Positions 23,016-34,779 of a DNA stretch of 64,000 nucleotides are shown here, in pieces; position 1 is the first letter of the stretch; each line of letters begins with the position of its first letter. Below the pieces are notes generated by a model, which saw only the letters and a list, made by a program, of their open reading frames with translations, was not told the origin of the DNA and ran no database searches. The DNA comes from Podocnemis expansa (lineage: Eukaryota > Chordata > Testudines > Podocnemididae). The DNA is taken from assembly GCA_007922195.1 (NCBI GenBank), contig ML681994.1:46291434-46355433 (forward strand). The letters are read 5' to 3'. Position numbers and translations under genes: made by a program.

Positions 23016-23496
23016 TTCATGTTTAATCTAAAGATTTCTTTGATCTTCCTGTATACAAGACTAATCTTGAGTAGTGCCAACATAGGCCTTTGTGGGGAGT
23101 TCCTTTTTCTTTCTAAATTGTGAAGTTCCTTCTTCACGATCATTGGAAGCTTTCTGTTTTGTTGTTGGAAAGAGGTCTGGGCCTCCAGTTTAATGAACGT
23201 GAACACGATTAACTTCACACAATGGTGAAACTCACTGGAAGTATTCAGATACAAAAAGGTTATCTTGTGCATAAGTGTTTGCAGGATCAGGGCTCTGGCA
23301 AGTATTTGTAAAAGTGGCAAGTGTGCAATGAATAAGAAGCTTAAGTACCATGTCTGTAGTAATGTTTTCACAAGTAAAGTTAGAGGAATGTAGATTGAAG
23401 CTTATTTGGGCAAGCCATTTTCACATGCAAGGACAAATTATTTGTGTATGTATTTTTTGTATGTAAACAAAATGAAGTAAAATTCACCAGATATTA

Positions 23497-23686
23497 AAGA
23501 CTAACAAATTTTCTTTGGATATCAGCTTTCATGAGCTGCAACCCACTTCTTGAGCATGCATCTGGTGAAGTGTTGGTTACTGCCCATGAAAGCTTGTGCC
23601 TGAAAAAAAACTTTAGTCTTAAAGATGTCATAGGACTCTCATTTTTTGCTATATACAGGCTTTCACGGCTATCCCTCTGGAACTTC
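23497..23686 (+). mobile_element. Short palindromic Penelope derivative
   Basis: Flanked by tcaccagatatta at 23484-23496 and 23687-23699, a perfect 13-bp target duplication. The left half (aaagactaacaaatttt, cagctttcatgagctgc) and right half (gcccatgaaagcttgtgcc, ctttagtcttaaagatgtc) are inverted copies of one arm. The right end is cacggctatccctctggaa, the terminal Penelope tail. No coding sequence. Confidence 0.8.
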
Positions 23687-23914
23687 TCACCAGATATTAT
23701 CACTGTTCTTCAAAGTGTTTAAAAATTTTTAGTGCCATAATGAGGAATCAGACAAATATCATAAACTTCCTGTCATACGTAATGTTGATAGGATTACAGC
23801 TGTTGCTATTGAAAGAATATTAAAACTCAAGTAGTTAGGCATAAAATAACAAAGGTGGAAAAACTAGCATGTTGTTTGAGTTACAAAAAGATGTATGCAT
23901 TTTATCATACCCTG

Positions 23915-24100
23915 AAGGCAGGGTGTGTGAAAATTGATTTTAAAAATGTTTTTTATTTAAATCAATTGTTTGAATTAAAACACATATCTTTTAAAAAAAA
24001 AAACTGTTCAAAATTAAATTTTGAAATTTAAACCTATGTTAAATCCTAAATGTACTGTAATCTGTTTAATGTGCTGCAACAGTGAACACTCCTCATTTTA
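23915..24100. repeat. AT-rich interspersed repeat, partial copy
   Basis: gcagggtgtgtgaaaattg, then ttttatttaaatcaattg and aaacctatgttaaatcc resemble the left part of 25992-27036. Diverged. Confidence 0.5.
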
Positions 24101-25991
24101 ATGAGGATGTTGCTTTTTTAGCTATATTTAGAACCTCTGGGAAAACATCTTTTGGCTTTTGGAGTCAACTTAAGCTTCAGAAATGTTACAAGTGTCATGT
24201 ACTGCTTTAAGTCTCTCTATTATTTTCAGTCTTCACAATGAAAATTACATTTTTCCAAATGTCATTATTTGCAGCATCTGTTGTGCAGAGAGGCTTTTTT
24301 CTTAACTGCTTTTGGTCAGTTTCCCAAAAAATGGGTCTTGATCTCTAGTAGGTCGTGGGAAGGTTCCAAATGGATCTTCTTTTCCACTGCTGGATTAACT
24401 CATCATTTAGTCCTAGCTGAAGCAAACGTGCACTTCTGACCCGATGCAGGGGGTGGAGTCCTGAACCAGCGGAGGTGGGTGGTTTCGGTAGTGAACAAGC
24501 AGAAGCGGTTCCTGTCCCACTGGGCTAGTCATGTCTATATGCTTGTGACTGTAAGTCTGTACAAAGATTATATTTTACTAGGCTAATAATTATAAGACAA
24601 GAACAGAAATCTCAAATCAATAATACAATAATAAAATCTTCTCCAGATTGCCAAACACTTTACAAATATAATATTTCAAACTATAAATTCTTTCAGCCTT
24701 TGTGTTTGACATTTTCAAACTTTAATAGCGATCACTCAATAAAGACAGGCAATTTTATGAACTCTTACATAAATATATATAATTGTTTAGTGAAGGGAGA
24801 ATTCTGTGAAAGTCTTTTTTTTTTTTTTTTATTTTAAGTCTATATAATTGTTATATCACTGTTATCTTAACCCCTCAGATATTTTATTTACTTTGAGTTA
24901 TCTAGAAGTTGAAGTAATATTTTGATTAGCATAAACTGGCCTCTTCTAGGAGGAGAAGACAGAAATGGATGGGTGAGAGCCTGCAGGGTTTCCTCTCATC
25001 TTCTGAACTGAGCAGGAATGCCCACATATTAAGGTGTTCTGTACATAACATTCATGTGCCCATTCCTCAAAGGCATCCCAGCAGCACAGAGTGGAATCTG
25101 CATTGGGTATTTGGCCCTCTAGGAACCAATAGGGTACAACAGCATACCTTCATAATAGCATGCAGTAGCCTTCCTTCAGAACCCTAATATGATGCCATCA
25201 CACTATTCATTGTACAATGTAAATTCAGATTTTATTAATTTCCACTGATTGGCTTTTTGCAGCATTCTTCTACTTCTCCATAATCACTGTGTTTTCAGAT
25301 TCACCAATTTGATCACCGTTTCTCTTCTTTTTCCTTTTCTTTCCTGAATCTCTCCTCTCAGCCCCCACGCTCCTGAACTTTGGCAGAGGTTGAAGTGCAG
25401 TATTCAGAATTTTCCATTAGGCTCCCACCTCCAATTCAGGTACTATATGGAATTTGCGTGCTTAATGCACTCAGGTGAGAGATCCTGGCTCAGCCCCACT
25501 CAGATACTGAAATTTATCAATCTAAGGCTTTAGGAAGATGAAATGAGGTATATACCAGGTAGGTTGAGGCAGCAAGAACAGTAGTAAGAAGGTTGAGGTG
25601 CTGTCATGGAAAAGAGATTTAGGATAACTCTGCAATGAAAGATGCTGTGAAGGCAAAGGAAGGAAAACTATGAAAACAATAAATGTGCAAAGCAGAAGAA
25701 AAAAGTCTTAACTAGAACAGCAAGAAGACATGCACAGTGAGCAGAGCGCCAATGTGTTGTGGTTAGAGCAAGGAGCTGTACAAGAAGTACATCTCACCTT
25801 TAGGTTGTTGGAGAGGATAACTGACCAGCTTCTCTTCCAGGGAGAGGGAGGGGGGATGTGCAGAAGTGAGAATGGGGAGCCTCTTTGTCAGAGTTGGAGG
25901 ATGCAAGAAGCAGCTTATCATTCACCAAGTGTTACATAGCTAAAGCTTCTGCTGGATGTGGAAGAAAAACAGAAGATTTTGGCAGGGTTTG

Positions 25992-27036
25992 GGCAGGGTG
26001 GATAAAAATCAATAATTTAAATCAATGTCAGGGAGGAGTTAAATTGGGTGTTTTAGTGTAAACACAGGCTTATTTCTTTAGAAAATCTTTTTACGTTAAA
26101 CTTGAAATTGGCAATCTGTGTTAAGACCTAAACTTATTTATAATCTTTTTGTGTATTTAATGTAAATGAGTTTATTAATGTTAAGCAGAAGATGTTTTCT
26201 GCCAAGTTTTAAAGTAAAAGTTTTGGAAGTCACTTGCTAAGCATTTGGAGCTACAGTTTGTTGCCATACTAGACCAGCTTCTGACAGCAGTAGTCTTTCT
26301 GGGAAACGTACTACAATAGTTCTAAAATCTGGAAGGACATGATGACCAGAAACAATTAATTCACTTCACTAATTACAGATATATTGCCAGTGCCAGATTT
26401 CTCATTAGGCACTATAGGCACAGTGCCTAGGGCCTACGAAGGAGGGAAAAAATTAAAAAATAAGGAAAATCACATGGTTTAGCATTAGAATAGTTTAAAG
26501 TGTATCATGTCAATCAATGTAATTCAGTTGGCATTTACCCCTCTCTTTTTGCACATTTCAGAGTGAAAGTGCCTAGGACCTATGAACAGCAAAATCCAGC
26601 CCTGTATATTGCTTTTATGTTTTTAATATATTCATTCTTTTTAAATGCAGAATGTGTTTAGATAAACCTTCGTCTTAAGTACCCAGCACATTTAAGGTAG
26701 TTTTATTTAATTGCACAAAAATTAGTGCTATTTGTTCATTTATAACCGAATTTAAATCACAAATAAAAAAATAAATAAGTTAAACTAGATAATGCTTAAA
26801 TAAATGGGAACAGTTGTAGTGTATCCTCCCCAATATGCTAAATGTGGTACTTTCTTTTGGTAAGGGCTATATTTAGGTGCAAATCAGCATGCGTTAATGG
26901 TTCCCAACAAGTGAGAATCAGCTTTTCTTTAGGAAAGTAACTAAAAAGTACAAAGGCAAAATATGATTAAAATTAAGTTAAATCAATGTGTCCTGCTTGT
27001 TGATTTTAAATTGTTTTGACTTAAATCAGTCAACCC
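25992..27036. repeat. AT-rich repeat with inverted ends (gataaaaatcaat family)
   Basis: Left end ggcagggtggataaaaatc, then aataatttaaatcaatg. Right end ttgacttaaatcagtcaaccc. The ends are imperfectly inverted (gggtNga.. / ..tcaaccc). The interior is AT-rich and non-coding and holds a hAT MITE (26388-26604). Probably a DNA transposon derivative; superfamily not assigned. Confidence 0.5.
26388..26604. mobile_element. hAT MITE with perfect 8-bp TSD
   Basis: Ends cagtgccagattt and aaatccagccctg. Flanked by tatattgc at 26380-26387 and again at 26605-26612, identical. The 8-bp duplication fixes the ends and supports hAT. Internal ggcacagtgcctagg motifs; no ORF. Confidence 0.88.
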
Positions 27037-29293
27037 TTGGTCTGGTGGTAAATACAAGAGGTCCTTTACTTCCATTTCCCCCCATTCCTTTCAGAAATGG
27101 AGGCATTGTAATTTTCTCACCAAAGGCTCTGCCAAGGAACCTGCTGTCTCTTGTATGTTTTAAGTATACTTGTCGAATTGTGTGCTGCTGTGGACTTGAC
27201 CAGAGTTTATACCCAGCATCCTTTTATATAGGATTAATAAATGCTTGATTTTTTAGTTAATAGTTAATTGACTGTGTCCACAAGTTCAATGGGCTGCTTA
27301 TAAATTATCTATAACACCCTCTACTGATGTGTTTATAACCATATGTAAAACATACCATTCCTGTCAGCAACATCTATAATTTATTAACCCTCTATGTAGT
27401 ATTAATACACTCTTAATACCACATGTGAGAATAGATTCTTGTTTGAGGAAAATCTTTTTTTCAGTCCAGTATCTCTTTCCACATGATTCTGCAATTGTTA
27501 AATCCTGATTTTTTTCCATATTTGTTACCATGGAAACAGTAAATTTAGCATAACTTCACTGAAGGATAAAGGCAAAAATGAACTGTGGTGCTGATACAAT
27601 TTTCCGTGCCTCCTTCTCTGATCTGCAGAGTGTGTTTCAAAATCAACTTGATCTTACAGACAAAAAAGGCATGTTGCCATATACTACCATAAAACAAATT
27701 ATGTTGCCCACTTGTGGGCATTAAAAACCACATGGTGACTTTTGCAAAAACAATGGTGTTTTTGTATCCTAGCCAAATCAGTATTTGAGTAATTATTTTG
27801 ATTCTATCTAAATTCCCTGTGCAGTTTAGATTTAGACATAAAATTCTTTTTCTATTTTTCCATTGTTGTGTACGATTTTAGTTCTGAGAACTGCATTTTT
27901 GGTGGAGATCAGGCATAATAGTACCCCTCCACCCAAAAAAATAATTACTTAAAGATCCAGTATTTATTCATCTTTGACAAAGCTGTTGCCGTCATCACAC
28001 AGTATTAACTCTGACTTTCTAGTACTTTATTAATAAACTTAGTGAGAATTATAGCTTAACATAGCAGTCTTAGCATTTCCACAGACCATATGCCAGACAG
28101 AAGTAACCTAAAGTTATCACATACTGTGTACCCAGATTTTCCTGTCTGGAAGTTAACACCTCCTAACTCAAGCATATGTCAGCCCCTGATTCAGTTTCTG
28201 CATATGTTCAAAAGGCTGATAGCTGCATTATAATTTTTGGTCATTGCCTTCAATACTGAGACTTGACTGGCAACCCTAAGCATGTATGGTAGCTAGCTTC
28301 TGGAATGACTCATAGTTGCCATGAAGGCATCAACAAGAGTCTGAAGATGCTGTCATCTTTTGGGATTAAAATAGTAAGATTTTGAATATTGTTTTCAAAG
28401 TGAAGTCCAGTGCAGATGATACTCTGATTTGTGGCCCTGAACAGGGGGACTTGATATGTAGATTTAATTTTTATTTGGTTTTGGCAAGTCTTTTAATCTC
28501 TGCTGCACTTCACTGTCTGTACATTGTGGCCAAATAATACTTTATCATTTTCTATCTGTTCTCGCTAGAGATTTTGAGGGTAGCCCTTTTAGATGGTAAG
28601 GTCTTAAGGATAGCCAATCACCTGTGTGTGTGTGGTGTCTAGTGCTGTGGACTTCTCACCTTGTTTAGAAGTTATTGTTAATATAGTAACAGAAACAACA
28701 CTAAATGTTTGAGATCTAGAACAGCATGCTCAAGGTTGCAGTAGATGCAATGCACAACACCAGTGAAGTGTTTTTTTTCTCTGTTTGACATGCACACCAG
28801 TCAGACAGCCCATGTTCTCTGTTACAGGTCAACTAATTTTGATATGAGTTCTTGAAAACAACACTTCTAGAGCTCTTTCCCAGTGTATTGCTCTCATCCA
28901 TCCCAGAGTCCAGTTTTATTAAGCATAAATGGCAGACTCTTACTCAGCTATAGGTGCCATATCTTTCCCGTTCACTGTTAGTCTTCTATACTCACTGCAG
29001 TTAGTTAAAATGTCTGTGCTGTGTGCATCCTACTTCAAGGGGGATTATGATACTAACCTCCTCTATAAACTACTTTAACATCTACTTGTGAAAAATGCTG
29101 TAGAACAGATTGGTAACATTCTCACTTCTTAATGGTTAAGCGTCTTTTTGTCAACTTCATACGCTGTTTAAATTTGCTGTATTGACCTTGAAGTGTTTTT
29201 TCTGTTCTGCACCTTTTTAGAAGGTTTGTGGTACTTTACATGAGAGATGCTTTATGCAGTCTTTTGTATAACTTGTATTGTATTCTGAGAAAT

Positions 29294-29394
29294 GGGGGGG
29301 CGGGGGGCATGATTTGCTGCTGCTGTCTAGCTGGCAAGGTTTTTCCCCTGAGACTGGATTAACAGGTGAAATATCTGGGCCCCCCCCCCCCCCA
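29294..29394. repeat. Facing G-rich and C-rich runs
   Basis: A G7-C-G6 run near 29294-29308 and a run of about 16 C near 29379-29394. They could pair as a hairpin or form quadruplex structures, or reflect sequencing-prone homopolymers. Confidence 0.6.
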
Positions 29395-29938
29395 GATAGG
29401 TGGGGGAAACTGTTGTAAAAATGTTCTCTGGAAAAACAGCAATAATTGTAAAAACATGTTAGTTGCAGGATACGGTTTTCAACAACCACTGCTTTTTATC
29501 TCTTTTGCATATAGATTGGGCTGCCCATCCATTTTTCAGCAGTTATCACAAGCTGCATTATTTAGGAAGTAACATTACATTATTTGAGATCTAGTGGTAG
29601 GATAGCTTGACAAAAATAATTCATTTTTTAAAGTTTAAGTGACATGTTAACCTGGAAATGGTAGCTTAAGATTAAAAAGCCAGTTTTTAGTAGGTGTCTG
29701 AAAATGATGCTAGACGATTTGTGTGAAAAAACTTTTAAAATAACGTATTTGTGATAAAATATATATGCCCACATTTTCTCAGTTTGCACTTCCAAAGATC
29801 CACTTAATGTTTGTCCCAAACATCAATCATATTGTTTAGCTGGTGTTCTTTTACTGCACAATGCAAGCACTGTGTAGGAATTATCAGTTAATGTTGAGCT
29901 TATGTTGAAATGAAGCTATTCTCTTTTTTTTCAATTAG

Positions 29939-30098
29939 GGGTTGATATAGAGGCAGCTCGAAAAGAAGAAGAAAGGATAATGCTTAGAGATGCAAGACAG
30001 TGGCTTAACAGTGGCCGTATAAATGATGTCAGGCATGCAAAATCTGGTGGTACAGCACTTCATGTAGCTGCTGCCAAAGGGTATACAGAAGTTTTAAA
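29939..30098 (+). CDS. PPP1R12A: PPP1R12A exon: inter-repeat linker and start of ankyrin repeat 5
   Basis: 160-nt exon. Its first two bases (gg) complete a Gly codon, 52 full codons follow, and it ends with two bases (aa) of a Lys codon. The acceptor is caattag and the donor aa|gtaagt, close to consensus. The peptide begins VDIEAARKEEERIMLRDARQ, a charged helical linker typical of MYPT1 between ankyrin repeats 4 and 5. It ends with KSGGTALHVAAAKGYTEVL, the first half of an ankyrin repeat with the TALHVAAAKG signature. A divergent position is an Arg in WLNSGRINDV, where I recall His in mammals. No frameshift or stop is present. The phase matches the exons on either side exactly. Confidence 0.97.
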
Positions 30099-30879
30099 GT
30101 AAGTATTGTTTCTAAATGATAGATTTTACACATCTCCAAGCTTGTCCCAGCGTTGGTGTAAAAAAAAAAAACTGGCCTTCATGTTAGAGTTTTTTTGCAT
30201 CCTGGAAGCTTGTGCTCTTTAGTATTACCTAATTCTTAATGTTATGTTTCCAGGTTTCAGCCAACATTGAAACTTTACACAATGTCATGTCTTTCAAAAC
30301 TTGACAGCATTGTACATATTGAATTTGAATCCTCAATATAAATGTGACAAACATACACGTGTTTCTGAAGCATATTTTGACTAAATGTATTCTGTAAAAA
30401 GGTTTGCTTTCATTAATGTTTGTTGCTATCTTTGCGAGAATGTGAATGGTTTAAAACCAGCTTTTACTGTGCTGTATGTGCGCAAGAAGTGCAGTACTCT
30501 GGTGATTGTCATCCAATCCAAACCTACCTAGTTTTGAGAGGGGAAGGGAAGATGGGAAGTTTATTCCAAAATTTGAAAGATTACTTAAGGAGAGGCTTTA
30601 AAAGCTGAATCATTATGAAGATATCTCAATATTTTTCCTGTAACACTTCAGACTTTTCTTATTCAGTGATGCCCTACCCTATTACCCAGGGGAGCCATAA
30701 AACTGGTGGATCAAACAGATTCCACGTATTTTAATAAGATTTAGTCACCTCTATTAATTTGTTTTTAAGATCAGCTTGTTTTGTATGTATTTAAGTAGAT
30801 TTATTTCTATGTACCATTTTGTCTCTTTACTCAATTGTATAAACTCAGATGATGTAAACAGGATAACAATAAACTAGTG

Positions 30880-31081
30880 CAGTGTTTCCCAGTTGGCCTG
30901 GCACACAGGTGTGCCCTCATGCCTGAGCAGGTGTGCCATGGAATATTTTGAAAAAACTACCCAGAGTTATGAATTGGCTGATGAATATTCAGGAGTTCAT
31001 TTGAAGACTATATGGTGGTGTGCCTTAAAATAATTAAAGGTATCAAAGTGTGCCATGGCAGAGAGAAGGGTGGAACCACTG
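30880..31081. mobile_element. hAT MITE, sister of the 3482-5867 element
   Basis: Ends cagtgtttcccagttgg and gtggaaccactg. The interior matches the host part of the 5663-5867 segment: aaaaaactacccagag / aaaaactactcagag, then gatgaatattcaggag. The flanks extend the inverted ends (tagtg / cacta) and give no clear duplication. Confidence 0.78.
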
Positions 31082-31084
31082 CAC

Positions 31085-31195
31085 TAATCAGTCAGCTGTT
31101 CTTACGGAGTGGTGAAGCAGGCCACAGGTCTTGTGAAATGCTCTGGTGGGCCATGCGTTAACCTTCTGGCCATATGTTGGGCACCTCTGCTCTAA
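31085..31195. mobile_element. hAT-like end fragment
   Basis: Ends ggccatatgttgggcacctc, the reverse of a common GGTGCCCAACATATGG-type hAT end. The other end is not clear. Confidence 0.5.
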
Positions 31196-31319
31196 CTCAT
31201 TGGTCATGGGTTAGTAATATAACACTAAAGCAATGTATTACGACTCAAGTTATCTTGCTTTTTTACTGTAAATGCTAGTTTTCTGTTTGTCCGTCAAAGG
31301 TATCTTGCTGTTCAGAAAT

Positions 31320-31412
31320 GTAATGAGCTGCAAGAAATGATCTGCAGATATCTGCATTGCATCCGTGGATGCAGACATCATGTATACAATGCAGATATCT
31401 GCAGGGCTCTAC
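31320..31412. repeat. Diverged tgcagat-rich repeat, related to 6925-7135
   Basis: gatctgcagatatctgcat, gtggatgcagacatc and atctgcagggctct. It lacks clear boundaries. Confidence 0.45.
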
Positions 31413-31444
31413 TTGCACTAGACAACTTCTCAATAAGACGACTC

Positions 31445-31725
31445 TAGGCCAGTAATCCCAGAACTGTGAGGCATACCTCGCTAATAGGTGCGGAGGCAGA
31501 AAGCTATTCAGGGGGGCACGCTGGAGACCTGGGTCAGCACAGCACCACTCAGCTCCACTCTGCTGCCACCTCATCTCCACCCTTAGTTCCCAGCTCCCAA
31601 CTGTGCTTCCAAACCTGGAGCCCCAGCAGCAGGTCTGGCCCCCAGGTGCTGCAGGTTGTGGGGGTGGCAGCATAGAGCAGATAAGCGAGGGCTCAGAATA
31701 AAGAAGTTTAAGGGCCGCTGTTCTA
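31445..31725. repeat. GC-rich hAT-like block
   Basis: Between aggccagtaatcccagaact and agggccgctgttctagg. It has a GC-rich interior and no real gene. Assignment to hAT is a guess from the ends. Confidence 0.4.
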
Positions 31726-32139
31726 GGCAATGTGTATAATTTTGAAACTGTGATTTATATTAAGATGTCTGTGTCTATACAGTTAATATTTTTTATGAAT
31801 CAGAAGATTTCATATTTAGCATGCAATCTCAGAGCTCACACCTACCAAATATTTTATTGTTCCATTTAAATTCTATTTAATCTTTACTAAATTAACTCAA
31901 AATATTTTGCAATTAAATAACCCCCCCACACACACTCCCCCATCATAGACTGCTAGAGATTTTTCTTAAAGCAAGACTTATCATATCAAATTCTCTTAAT
32001 ATACTTTCAGAAGAAAATAAGTTTTTGTTCAGTTAATTATTTTGATACCTGCAGCAAACTGTGTGTCATCCCCCCCCCTTTTTTAAGAGCCGTTATTTAT
32101 GGAAAGTACCTGTTAGATAAAGAATTATTTAATTCCACC

Positions 32140-32270
32140 CAGCACCTCAGATTGGAGACTTTAGGCAGCAGTGTCTCTGGGAGCCGCACGTGCGCAGTCG
32201 GCATCTCATGCCACTCCAAGTGCGCCAACCATTGCCTCGTGGCTCAACTCCTCAGTTCCTTCTCAGCCAC
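32140..32270. repeat. DIRS left inverted terminal repeat
   Basis: Includes cctcagattggagacttta, gtctctgggagccgcacg and gccactccaagtgcgccaac. Its reverse complement aligns with 37575-37705 with frequent CpG-type differences. Confidence 0.88.
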
Positions 32271-32454
32271 TCCTGGCTTGAGACCGAGCTTCACAGTTCT
32301 CTCCACTTCCTGAGAAAGAAACAGAAAATATCCCTTTTAGCTCTTACTTTCACTTTTGTTTCCTCATAATTTTACTTTATCGACCTAGTACCTCTTAAAA
32401 AGAAATTCCCTCAGCCTTCCCTCCTGCTCCGTTGGCGAATACTGAAACAAAAAT

Positions 32455-34330
32455 ATGCCTGGCTCCCCAGGCTTCAAAAGATACAGCAACTGTAATGGGA
32501 CGATGCCCATCTCCGTCGGCTACTCGCTCTGCATAAAATGCCTGGGTGAGGGTCATATTTAATCCAAGTGCCATCACTGCTCGAAATTGAAAGCTTGCAG
32601 CTGCCATGACAGAGAGCTAACACTGAAGCTCTTATTAATGGAAAAGTCTCTTCAACCTCAGTCAGAGACTGTATCATCGAAGGATGACAAATCTACCAGC
32701 TCTGACTCCTCAACCAAAAAGAGGAGGAGAGATGCATCACCATCAAATGGAGACTCGCAAAAGAAAAAGCGAACTCCGGATCAAATAGAAACCAGTGGTA
32801 CTGTCTCTATCTAAAGCCTCAGACAAAAGTACTCATAGGCAATCGGTACTGTCTAAACCAGCACTGACTCATAAATCAGTACCAAAGGGAGCCTCGTCTA
32901 CACTGGTCATATCGGCACCCAAGACTGTACTGACCTGGTCCCAACCCCATTGCCACCACCTTCAATACACACGTCTAAATCAGTGGGTACCAAGTCACCA
33001 ACAGTCAAGATGCTGGTACCAATCACTCCAGGCACAGGCAAAGCGAATCATTCAACATCTGTACTGCACCAGTGCCCTCCACAACATAAGCACATGGGCT
33101 CTCGTTATACATCCCATCTCTATGGTACCGAGGTGTCTCCTTAAATACACGAATCTTGATCACCACCACCGCTGTCCTTCTCCAGTGAAGGAGATAGATA
33201 CCCAAGAGCCTCTTTCTTTTCTATGCCATTTTCACCAGAGCTGCATCTATAGCTTCCCTTAGATCTCTGGCTCATATGGAAAAGACCATAAAAGAATGGA
33301 TCCACCAAATGAATGCTCTTATCCAGAGGTCAGTTCGACACCACTCACAAACATATGAAAATCTGTCTGAACCAAAGCCTTCTACGTCCATGGCTGTGCG
33401 ACAGAGACCTCCATCCCCACTCCAGCCACAGATCCAGATGATGCCTTGGAGGGTGAATTATTAGAGGACGAGTCCTCTCCTGATAACTCCTGCTCATCAC
33501 CAAATGAGTTTGTTACGCCTGCTCTGCCGCCACCTACTGATGATCATAAACAGTTTCAGGAGCTCTTTCAAAGAGTAGCCATCTCTCAGGATATCCCATT
33601 ACAGGAGATATAGGAGACTCAACACAAACTACTTTGCCTGCTACATCCTTCCTCCAACCCAAAGATTGCTCTCTTGATTAATGGAACTATCCTTGAGCCA
33701 GCAGATCTCATCTGGCAAATGCTGCCTTCAATTCCTCCTACCTGTAAGAGAGCAGAAAGGAAATATTTTGTTCCTGCCAAGACAATGGACTTCCATTTCA
33801 CGCATCCTCCGCCAAACTCACTTGTTGTTGATGCCGTTCATTGTAAAAACAGCAAAACACGCAAAGATCCAAACCAGCAGACAAGGATAACAAAAGGATG
33901 GACCTACTCGGTTGCAAGGTTTATTCTTCTGGAGCCCTTCAATTCAGTACAGCCAATTATAATGCACTATTGGCTGATTACACCATTAAAATTATGAAGA
34001 AATTGATGAATTGAGAAAATACCTGCCTGAGGACAAGCAAAATTCGTTAAAGTCCTTAGTTGAGGAGAGTCAACTTATTTCTCATGCTTCTTTGCAGGCA
34101 ACCTTAGGTGTCATGGATACTGCCACTTGAACAACGGCTACTGCAGTCACACCGAGGCAAGCTTCCTGGCTCCAAGCCTCTGGAATTCCCAAAGACCTGC
34201 AAACAGAAGTTGAGGGCTTACCTTTTGAAAAGGACAAACTTTTCTCAAAAAAGACTGGTGAGACCTTACACTCCATGAAGGACTCCAGGGCAACATTAAA
34301 GACCCTGGGCATATATATTTTTGTTTTAAA
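32455..34330 (+). pseudogene. DIRS gag-like remnant
   Basis: Starts at an ATG near 32456 with a Cys/His-containing text (YSLCIKCLG, then HCSKLKACSCHD in shifted frames) typical of DIRS gag N-termini. A long Ser/Thr/Pro/Lys-rich part follows. From about 33540 a conserved C-terminal part appears: RVAISQDIPLQE-like, NPKIALLINGTILEPADLIW, KRAERKYFVPAKTMDFHFTH and PNSLVVDAVHCKNS. It ends with a helical ASWLQASGIPKDLQ-like stretch (34165-34205). Multiple stops (for example at 32814 and 33463) break it. Confidence 0.75.
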
Positions 34331-34779
34331 GACTCAGATTGCAACCTAATCATTGAAGGGATTATCAGTCATCCAGACAGCAGCGCCTTTATGACCCATA
34401 CAGGCAATGACATCAGCAACAATGTTCTCAGACAAAGAGGCAGCCATCAAACCAAGCAACTTCGGCACAACTCTCACAACCAAAACAATTGTTTGGAAGG
34501 TAAGGTCGAGGATATGAGAACTCCTTCCTGTACCACAAGATTCAGGAACCTTTGGACATTGCTTACAACCATTTTATGATCGTTGGTCTGCTGTTACCAC
34601 TGACAGGTGGGCCCTAGACGACATCAACAGGGGTTACGTTATTCCCTTCAAATCCATTCCTCCCACCCAACCCAAACCTGTCCCTTTTCAGGGACCCCTC
34701 TCATGTACAGCCTCTGCACCAAGAGGTCTCACATCTCCTTGCAATAGGAGCAATAGAGGAGATCCCACATCAGTATTAT

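Larger units (their letters stand above)
10237..29938 (+). other. PPP1R12A: PPP1R12A intron, 19.7 kb
   Basis: Large intron with donor gtaatg and acceptor caattag. It holds an A run at about 10626, a hAT MITE splitting a CR1 scrap (11570-11840), a hAT MITE at 13540-13727, a T run near 14361, a degraded DIRS copy (15715-19640) with internal CR1 and MITE insertions, a Penelope scrap and a CR1 scrap at 19675-19990, a CR1 at 21289-23003, a Penelope palindrome at 23497-23686, and an AT-rich repeat family at 23915-24100 and 25992-27036. The stretches 10300-11560, 11850-13530, 13730-15150, 20000-21280, 24110-25980 and 27040-29930 contain no feature I can support beyond simple runs. Those runs include T18 near 24818 and facing G/C runs at 29294-29394. 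Confidence 0.85.
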
